A DNA stretch of 64,000 bases, from contig WWBZ02000051.1 of the NCBI GenBank assembly GCA_011503125.2, positions 2,046,001 through 2,110,000 of the forward strand, in the 5' to 3' direction. Below are positions 56,365-64,000 of this stretch, piece by piece (the stretch's first letter is position 1; every line of letters starts with the position of its first letter). The notes beneath the pieces were generated by a model that saw nothing but the letters and a program-made list of their open reading frames with translations, was not told where the DNA came from and did not search any database. A program made the position numbers and the translations under genes. The DNA comes from Botryosphaeria dothidea. Lineage: Eukaryota > Ascomycota > Dothideomycetes > Botryosphaeriales > Botryosphaeriaceae.

Positions 56365-57075
56365 ATGGCCTCCGCTTCTCTCTCCGCCCGCCTTGCACCC
56401 CGCGCTCTGCTACCCCTCTCTGCCCGAATTGCCCGCCCCGCTTTCGCCGCCGCCCAGCACCGGCTGTTCCATCAGTCGCCCAACATGGCCTCCCAGCACA
56501 AGATCACCACCCTTGATGTACGTGTTAGAATTTTGCCGGATCGAGCCAATTTTCTGACTTGCACAGACCTCCTTGATTCCTCGTCTTCCCGAGTCTTCCC
56601 CAACGCTGTTTGAGGCAAAGAAGGCAAAGAATCTCTCATTCGAGGCCATCGCAAAGAAGCTGGGCCGTGAGGAGGTCGCTGTTGCTGCGATTTTCTATGG
56701 CCAGGCAGCCGCAAATGAGGATGATGTCAAGAATCTGTCCGAGATCCTTGAGATTCCCGCCGATAAGCTTGCTGTCCAGCTTGCTGGCCACCCAGACCGT
56801 GGTCGCACCATGGAAATGCCTCCCAGGGAGCCTCTGATCTACCGCCTTTACGAGATCGTCCAGAACTACGGCTACGCTTACAAGGCTGTCCTCAATGAGA
56901 AATTTGGTGATGGCATCATGAGCGCCATCTCTTTCTCCACCTCAGTTAAGAAGGAGACGGACGAGAAGGGTGAATGGGCTGTTATTACTCTTCGTGGCAA
57001 GTGGTGGGTTGAATTCTGCCTACCCAATTGTTGCAAGCTGCTAATATATTCAGGTTGCCATACTCCCGTTTCTAA
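56365..57075 (+). CDS. cyn1: Cyanate hydratase (cyanase)
   Basis: Three exons, 56365-56517, 56567-57003 and 57054-57075 (203 aa). The last exon encodes only the tail LPYSRF, completing GKWLPYSRF, as in known cyanases. Helical N-terminal domain ([20 protein letters not shown]) and active-site residues are seen: R and E in [18 protein letters not shown], and S in [11 protein letters not shown]. It converts cyanate and bicarbonate to ammonia and CO2. Unlike most fungal cyanases (about 160 aa) it has a 40-residue Arg/Ala/Ser N-terminal extension resembling a mitochondrial presequence, with an in-frame second ATG at 56485 at the usual start. Confidence 0.95.
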
Positions 57076-57642
57076 GCGCAGCCCATCCGGGTTGCGTTCA
57101 TATCGTGTTTAGCATGTAATCCGTGTCTTGGAGAGTTGTAGATAATTCTTATCGATGTTTACGCATCCCTGTCTTCTGAGATCTGTTTTAGTGATTGTTT
57201 AGCGTGCTTGGTATCAAGCTTTCAACTCCCGCGTCTGGGGCAATATGGTACCGCACGCCAATACTATGCAGTATCCCCCCCACATGAGCCAACAGGATCC
57301 TTGTGTGGAGTGTAAGTTTCTGAGTGCGTGAAAAGCGGTCATCAGCTGATCTAAAGCTAGGTGTGACGACTACCGAATCACAATGGCAATATTCCCAAGA
57401 ATTTTTGAACAGCGAGGTTTGGGCAGACTTGCCATGATTCCCGTGATTTCTGTGCGGGTTGATTGTGACAGCAAGAGAGAGAATGGGAGAGTGAGGCAAG
57501 CACAGGTGTTCCTCCCTTTTGCGCACCTGCCCTTCCGTGACTTCTTCTTTTGACTACCGCCTCGACGCACAAAGCCCGCCCGACCGCCGTGAGCCTTCCA
57601 ACTCCACAACCTCAACCTCGCTGTTCATCTTGCGCAGCCACC
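57076..57642. other. Intergenic, no gene seen
   Basis: 567 nt: cyanase 3' UTR and promoter of the zinc-finger gene. Confidence 0.55.
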
Positions 57643-59643
57643 ATGTCGTTCGAATGCCCCCAACCCAGCTGCGATGAAGTCTTTCCGACCGAAAAAGCTC
57701 GCAAGAAGCACTGTGTCCTCGCCGAAGACCACGACTACTGCAAGAAGTGCGACTACCTGGCTAAAGACTGGGACGACCTCACGCACCACAAGGCCAATTC
57801 ACCCAAACTCCATCTCTGCTGCAAGTTCTGCGGTCACGACTTCAAGACCATCAGCGGCCGCGACCGTCACATCAAGCAGGTAAGCCATGTCGACGCACTC
57901 CAAGCATATTACGCTCATGCGATTGCTTCGTAGCTCCATCCAGTCGACCAAGATCTTCGCTGCATTGGATGCAATGAGCATTTCGTACGCGCCGCCGCCC
58001 TCATTGAACATCTCGAGTTCGACTACTGCCCCAAAATCTCAGCCCAGCAATTCAGGTCCAACATCCAACACAAACATATGGTCTCCAAAATACTGGACAA
58101 CCCGGAGTCCTTGGGCTCAAAACTCTTCGATTTCACCGTAAATGACACCGATTCTACTGGCGGTGTTGCTCTGGACAGCATTTTCGGAATTGGAGGCGAC
58201 TTGCTAGATGACGATGGAAACAAGGCCAAGGTTACCACGAATCCCTTGGAGAGTGAGGTTGGAGGATCTGTCATGGAACCATTGCAGCCGGACTTGAAGC
58301 CTCGACCTGCCAACGCACCTCGTCTGGGCGAACGCTGGCCCACTTTACCTACACACAAGAGAAAAACTTCTACCGCCACGGACCTGAGCAGCAGTTTGGG
58401 TGGTATCTCCATCTCTGGGTCAAGCGGAGGTGCCCATCTTCCAACTTCTGGGCCTCCATCCGCCAGGATTCCGTCACCGCCATCCGCCTCCACTTCGAAG
58501 CCTCCTCAGAACGGCTCCGCTACTGCTTCAACTCGTACGGGCTCAAATGCATGGGTGGAATCATCCACCGCCTCAGAGGTTCTGTTCAAGGGTGCGCAGA
58601 AGACCCCGATCACCAACGAATGGGAGGCCGCTTTGCGCGCTAAAGACCAAGAGTATGAGCGTGCCAACTCTAGCAATATGCTTATGCAGCGCTACTGGGA
58701 CCCGACTCACAAAGATTATGATCCTGAGCGCTTCTACAATCCAGTCATTGAGATGTACGTGTGCCCTCTGCCGCAGTGCGAGGAGAGCTATCCCGAGCCT
58801 TTTATGCTGGAGTATCACATCAACAACATCCATGGAATCTCTCAGCGCCGCTGCCCACACTGCCTGAAGCTGTTCAAGAGCGTCACTGCTCTCGTGGCAC
58901 ACTGCGAGGCCCCAACTTCGCAGTGTGGCATTTCCCGCTCGAATCGGTATGGTGAGGCAATCGATCAATTCTCTGGAGGCTTTTTGGGAGCAAAAGATGC
59001 CCGCCGCCCTGACATCACGGACGAAGAGCGTAAGGATAGGATGGGTGATGATGCGAAGGTGGTATCTGGCAGTGGTTACAAGATCAACATGATCAAATAT
59101 GAGTCCACTCTCCCCGTAGACTGGCCTGCCGACGGTTTCAGGGAGCACACAAAAGTGGGCCGCGAATGGGATGAAGGCGGTCGTGGCCCTAACCGTCACG
59201 GCAACATGAACCCGGCCGTTCCCTTGTCGAAGTCCCGCAAGCAGCACCACTCCACGATGAACATTTACCCCGAACCTTTCAAAGACTTTACGCCTGAGCT
59301 CAATCCGAAGATGTTTGCTCCGTCTCGCGAGGAGCGCAGCGAACGCCAAGCACAACAGGGAACAACGAATCCACCGTCGGAGAATGTTGTCACGCCCACT
59401 CCTACGCAGAGTAGAAAGAAAAAGAACCAGCGTCGCGAGAACGTCACAGCCCAGATCGTAGATAGCAACAAGTTCAAGGCAGTCAGGAAGGGAGCCTACG
59501 AACAGGAGATACCAGAGGAGCCAATGGTCCCAATGCGCCGTGAGGATGCGATTTATCTCTCTCGTCAGCAACCCGAATCTGATGCAGCTTCTGTGTCAGC
59601 ATCTTCCACTGCGGGTTCATCGGTCAGGAGTGCTTGGCAGTAA
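57643..59643 (+). CDS. C2H2 zinc-finger protein
   Basis: Two exons, 57643-57879 and 57934-59643 (648 aa), over a 54 nt intron. The ATG at 57643 has a strong gccaccatg context. Four zinc-finger-like units cluster at the N terminus (CPQPSCDEVFPTEKARKKHC, CKKCDYLAKDWDDLTHHK, CKFCGHDFKTISGRDRH, CIGCNEHFVRAAALIEHLE) and two at about residues 375-430 (CPLPQCEESYPEPFMLEYHI, CPHCLKLFKSVTALVAHC). The rest is Ser/Pro-rich and disordered with a basic stretch (QSRKKKNQRR). Similar proteins are widespread and poorly studied in Pezizomycotina. A nucleic-acid-binding role is likely; target unknown. Confidence 0.85.
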
Positions 59644-60185
59644 CGTATCCCAGCCGTAGCTGCTCATGCGAGCAACCGATATGGAACGACGACAGGATCA
59701 GAAGGGACGACCAATTTGCGAGGTTTCGGATTACTGGGTTCCAAAATTGAGGAGTGGATTTTTCTTGCAATTCTATAAATGAAATGCTCGTCCACGAAAA
59801 AGAAAACATGACCATGGGAGAATCTGGACGGGATGAAGGGGGAAGATTTCATGGGTGGGGACACGGTATTCTTTATTAGGACCATCGGAGATGTAGCGAG
59901 AAGCGAGCATCGATAAGGGTTGCAAAGGAAAACTTTCTCTCCGTGGATACTAACAGGAGTAAACTTCTGATTTTCACGGCAGCATTAGCTGGAAGCAGAT
60001 AGACACAAAATTACAACAATGCTGAATCTGATTACATGAGATGACGTGGAAATGCCAAAGACGTCGAAAACTTGTTGACTTGAGTCATTTATGATAGATA
60101 CATTAAACCTTCCTACGTCGACTGTGTGATGCTTGGTTGGAGCAAGAATAAATAGCAAGCTCTTCTCTGTTACCTAAATCCATTC
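59644..60185. other. Intergenic between convergent genes
   Basis: 542 nt of 3' flank; no gene seen. Confidence 0.6.
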
Positions 60186-63100
60186 TCACCGAGCGACAAA
60201 CCTTTCTTCGTCCAGCATCGTCTTTTCCTTCCAACTTTCCTCTATCCACTCTACTCCCACAATTCTCGGCACAGGGCCGTCCCTCCTCGAAATCTCCTCC
60301 CGTATTTCCTTTAGCATATCCTTGCTCAATCCCGATCCGACAACTACATGGGTGACGGTCCCACTTTCCTCGTCAAGCTTCCTCACCACCTCTCCTCCGG
60401 CAAATCGAACAATCTGTCTCGCAATATACAGACGCGTAGAGTCCGGACCATCATCGCTATAGGCTCTTGCCATTTCCGCGGCGTCATCGACGCCATCTAA
60501 AAACACCACCCTGCACCCTCTAAACAACCACCCTTTACTAACCTCTTCCCCCATTAACTCCACACCATGCTCCTCTAGCTGCCCCAAGAACCTCTCCTCA
60601 AACTCCTCATCCTCGACCTTCGGAACTGTCATCGCATCCACGATCCCCCTCATCTCCTTGATATCCGCGATGTCCCTCGCAAAGCTATCGCCCCACTGAT
60701 CCACGTTCCCATCCGCGGCAATCGCATCGTCATCGGTAGCATGGAAGAGGTGGCGCTTGCCCTCGTAAGGGAGGAGAGGTGGTCCCCTCTGGCCGCCGTG
60801 CTGCTTGTCGTCCCTCTGCGCCTGCTCGACGCAATCGAGCAGCCACGCCGGGCGCACGACGCTGCGGTCATTCTTCTTGATGACGCTCGCGACGGGGACG
60901 AGGCGACGGTCGGCGACGCAGAGGACGTGCGGGGCGGCGGAGGTGGAGTGGACGAGGGCGCCGCCGTGGGCCTTGACGAGGGCCTCGAGGTCGGCCTTGG
61001 ACTTCTTCGGGGCGAGGGAGTCGGTCATGACGTAGAAGGTCAGGCCGTCGAAGACCTTCGTCGCGGTCTGCGGGGCAGCGTAGGGTGTTGTTGTTGTTGT
61101 TGTTGTTGTTGTGGTGGTGGTGGCGGCATCCTCGACGCCGGCGATGGTCGTGGGGCGCTTCCTCGTGGTGCGCAGGCGCTTGCGGCGGCCGTCGTCGACC
61201 TTGAACTCCTTCTCCGCGTGCTGCTGCTCCGCGTTCTCCTTGAGCGCGAGGAACTCCTGGATCGACAGCGCCTCCCTCCAGCTCTTGTCGGAGCGCAGCT
61301 TCTTGAAGCGCGGGAACCGCAGCGTCAGACCCATACGGAACTGGTCGGTCGCGCCCACCGACGCCGCCTTGACCGACACCACGACGCTGTCGCACGGCTT
61401 GATCCACACGTCCGGCCGCTCGTGCTGGCGGTCACCGCCGGCGAGCTCGACGAACTCGGTCGGCGGGCGGCGCGCGTTCCAGTCCTGCCACCTGCCGTCC
61501 GTCTGGTGGCGGATGGCCGCGTAGTCTTGGGCCGTCATGCCGCCGCCCACCTTGAAGAAGGAGTAGCACTTCATGGGGTTGGCGCCGCGGTCGATCTGGT
61601 GCTGGTCCACGCGCAGGCCGCAGAGGAAGGACGACAGGTTCCCGCCGCGCTTGCCGGAGCCCCAATATCCGCCGATGACGACGCAGTCCAGCTCTTCGCC
61701 GAACTCGGTCATGTACTCGGGCTTCACTTTGATCCAGTCATCGTTGCGCTGGTTTAGGCGGTATGATGAGCGTGGGTTCTTGATGACCAGGCCTTCGGAG
61801 GCTTCGGCGACGACTTTGCGGAGCAGCGGCTCGATCTCGTTGGGGTTATGGGCGGGTGTGAAGGTATGGATTTCGAAGCGGCGGTGGATGGGGTGGACGC
61901 TGGCTTCGAGGGCTTTGCGGCGATCACGGAGTGTATATTGGGTCAGGGGCTCGTCATTAAGGTAGAGGCAATCGAATATTTTGTAAAGCGGGCGTTGGCC
62001 GGTAGAGAAGGGGTTCTTCTGCTCGGAGAGTGCTGCTGTCTTCAACGTGCCAAATGGAACCATGGCGTCTTGGTCCATGTCCCAGGTGATCATCTCGCCA
62101 TCAAGAATTATGTTGCGTACTCCGTCGTGGAAAGTGGTTTTGAGATGCCGTGTCAATGCACTATTGTCATCCTCAAATCCAGTTCCGTAGAGGTAGGTGT
62201 AGTCCTTAGCTTTGCGAGACCAGAAGCCGAAGCGCTTGCCGCCGGGGACACCTTCATCTTCGACCAGATGCAATTGCATACGCTCACCATCAAGCTTCTC
62301 CTCAATCCAGAATTCAGAATCGTCCTCAGTGGGTTTCATCCGCTGGACCATCTTCTCGAAAGAGTGCATCTGAAAAGCTGCGAGCTGTGGCTGAAAGCAC
62401 TGCATTAGCGTGACACCAGTATCATCACCGTCCAGTCGTATTGACGGATTATATAGCTCCCAACAAACTCGGCGCAGGCTGGAGGAGACGTTGAAGAGGC
62501 CCTCAGCATCTGGGTGCCAGATATCGAAGATAGTCCTCTCGGTTGCTCCGACCTTCATCTGACGGAGGATGACACGGATAAGCCACATCATCTCCTCAGC
62601 ATTCATGCGTTGGTAGAACTCTTGGAAAATAGGGAATTGGCCTTCCTCCTTCGAAATGATGGATAGCTTGTCTAGCCTCTCGTTCACCTCAGCTATAGTC
62701 ATGTTCCCCGGCTTTGTCCGAATAGGGCGCTTCAAGATGACGTCGAAACACCTGCCAGCGAAGTCTCCGGCCATGGCGACGGTGGACTTTTGGCCGGGAA
62801 GCTTCCAGTTGAGCAAGTTGAAGCCATCCTCGGAGTCCTTGTCTATGCGCAGGACGCGAACAAGTAGCTTGCCAATTGCCTTCTCCTTCAGACCGTACAT
62901 TGCACGGTCACGGTCTTTTTCGGGGATGATCAGGCGGAAGGCCGGGTAGATGTCGTTGCCCACTTCCTGGCGCCATCTGGAGATGAAGCGGTCGATGATG
63001 TTGCGGCGGATTTCATTGGGGGTCATGTGGGCCTGGCCATGAGGACCTTGCTTGCGGCGGGAGGCAGCCGGGCCGGTGGGCTTCTTTTTGTTGTCATTGA

Positions 63101-63358
63101 GGGGATTGAAGAGATCCTGGTAGAGAGTGTGGAATGGTAGTGTTTTGGAGTGATTATGAGGGCGATTGGGATATCTGAAATCGGTAAGTTCATCCGCCGG
63201 GCATGGCGATGAGAATTCATGAGTCGCAGGGTAGGGCGAAAGCGGTCTTGTGAAACGCACTTCTCGTTTAGCTCCTCTTCTGTCATGGCCCCATGGCCGT
63301 ACATATGCTGCTCTTCCTTGATAGCCTCCTGGCTCTGCATCGCGGCGTCTCTTGGCAT
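60186..63358 (-). CDS. lig4: DNA ligase IV
   Basis: Two exons, 63358-63261 and 63174-60186 (1028 aa), over an 86 nt intron. The DNA-binding domain (FHTLYQDLFNPLND, then IYPAFRLIIPEKDRDRAMYG) is followed by the adenylation site EEKLDGERMQLH, lysine at about residue 326, then the rest of the NTase and OB fold (GLVIKNPRSSYRLNQRNDDW, KVKPEYMTEFGEELDCVVIG). Two BRCT domains end the protein (FDGLTFYVMTDSL, RPAWLLDCVEQA; GVEWIEESWKEK). A Thr-rich linker precedes the BRCTs. It seals breaks in non-homologous end joining with the Xrcc4/Lif1 partner. Confidence 0.96.
61088..61132 (+). repeat. (TTG)n(TGG)n trinucleotide repeat in lig4
   Basis: In frame on the minus strand, it encodes a run of about 12 threonines in the linker between the ligase core and the first BRCT domain. 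Confidence 0.9.
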
Positions 63359-63894
63359 GGTGTTTTAGAAAGGTTGATCACGGCTGGCAGGCAGCTGGGC
63401 TGGTTGGTCAGCAGGGCGGGTGGTGGGCGGCTGCTGACGATCAAGGCCTGCAGCACAGCGTGTACGGAGACGGTAGCGTGGCTGGGCGAGCCTTCGGTCG
63501 CGCACGCTGATGTGCAAGAAGTTGTTGTAGATTCGTCTTCACATGGCGCGCGAGAGAGAGTAGAGTTGCCTTGGTGTAGCGACGCGAATCTTCAGGCAGC
63601 AGAGTGCAGATGGTGACGCGCAGGCACGTGTGGGCGGGAACGGGAGCGGGCGGTGATGAAACACTGAGCACAGATGGTTCTTGCCCGGGGCTTTCACTGC
63701 CACCGCCAGGCCCCAGGCCCCAGGCGGAAGGCCTCGCGGCCCTTGGCCTTTGACGGCCCTGCTCCATAAGCAACTCCTCCACCCGCCAGCATCCGTCTGT
63801 CCTCTCCCTCTCTCCTTCGTCGTCCAGATGCCCCGCCGGCACCACCGCGCCCTGTCGCAGCCCGCACCATCGAGAACGCCAGCCCGATGGCCGC
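63359..63894. promoter_or_regulatory. Upstream region of lig4 and of the right-edge gene
   Basis: About 540 nt of GC-rich DNA. The open frames in it (63441-63980 minus and overlaps) are compositional and lack family signal. Confidence 0.45.
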
Positions 63895-64000
63895 ATGAAC
63901 AACAGTCGCCCAGTCTCGCCGATGCCTCCGGCCGTCCAGCAGCAGCAGCTCGCTGATGCCTCATCCAACCCACCACACAACGCCCGCGATGCCGCCCTGA
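63895..64000 (+). CDS. Possible start of a gene running off the window
   Basis: An ATG at 63895 opens a frame that stays open to the last base: MNNSRPVSPMPPAVQQQQLA then DASSNPPHNARDAAL. Composition (Ser/Pro/Gln, then NPPHNARDAAL) is typical of fungal N termini, while the overlapping frame starting at 63828 stops before the end. No family assigned; 3' partial. Confidence 0.4.
   Translation, partial: MNNSRPVSPMPPAVQQQQLADASSNPPHNARDAAL

Noticed and set aside
60741..61757. 338-codon plus-strand frame over lig4
   Set aside because: Antisense shadow of lig4; composition is typical of reverse-complemented GC-rich coding DNA.
1..64000. Transposons, CRISPR arrays, rRNA operons
   Set aside because: No transposase, reverse transcriptase, long terminal repeats, spaced direct repeats or rRNA signatures were seen.

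Overview
This window is nuclear DNA of a filamentous ascomycete (Pezizomycotina). Nearly every conserved gene is split by 1-4 short introns (45-146 nt, GT...CTRAY...AG). Gene content is typical of moulds: HsbA-type surface protein, DHHC enzyme with a long acidic tail, DUF7730/F-box-like protein, cyanase, sugar porter. Class cannot be fixed from sequence alone; Dothideomycetes or Eurotiomycetes are plausible. Exon structures below were joined by hand from reading frame, splice motifs and family conservation, so single-base boundary errors are possible.

Layout. 0-7 kb: a partial F-box-like gene, inner-membrane peptidase IMP1 divergent from a JMJD7-like JmjC hydroxylase, an amidohydrolase/decarboxylase and a 2OG-Fe(II) oxygenase. 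7.6-8.7 kb: two tRNA-Ser genes, both interrupted. 9.4-11.3 kb: an MFS sugar transporter followed by a 3.5 kb gene-poor stretch. 14.9-16.8 kb: a protein with the N-terminal signature of the meiotic break protein Mei4/Rec24. 17.2-26.4 kb: a dense block with four mitochondrial translation genes (mL38, IF3, uL4m, mitochondrial GluRS), a Ydj1-type chaperone and ATG16, arranged as three head-to-head pairs. 26.5-35.6 kb: HsbA protein, an acidic type I membrane protein, CSN5 and the DNA polymerase delta catalytic subunit. 35.6-42.4 kb: gene-poor, holding a small serine-palmitoyltransferase-subunit-like protein and one orphan. 42.4-48.8 kb: an APH-fold kinase-like protein and a Pfa3-like palmitoyltransferase. 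50.7 kb: a tiny gene encoding a duplicated peptide ending in CSVM (a CaaX box), best explained as an a-factor-type lipopeptide pheromone precursor. 52.3-63.4 kb: phospholipase D, cyanase, a C2H2 zinc-finger protein, DNA ligase IV, and the start of another gene at the right edge.

Most unusual items: (1) a tRNA-Ser(AGA) whose D-loop is split by 55 nt with every mark of a spliceosomal (mRNA-type) intron; (2) the duplicated CaaX peptide gene; (3) the probable Mei4 homologue; (4) a GC-AG intron in CSN5.
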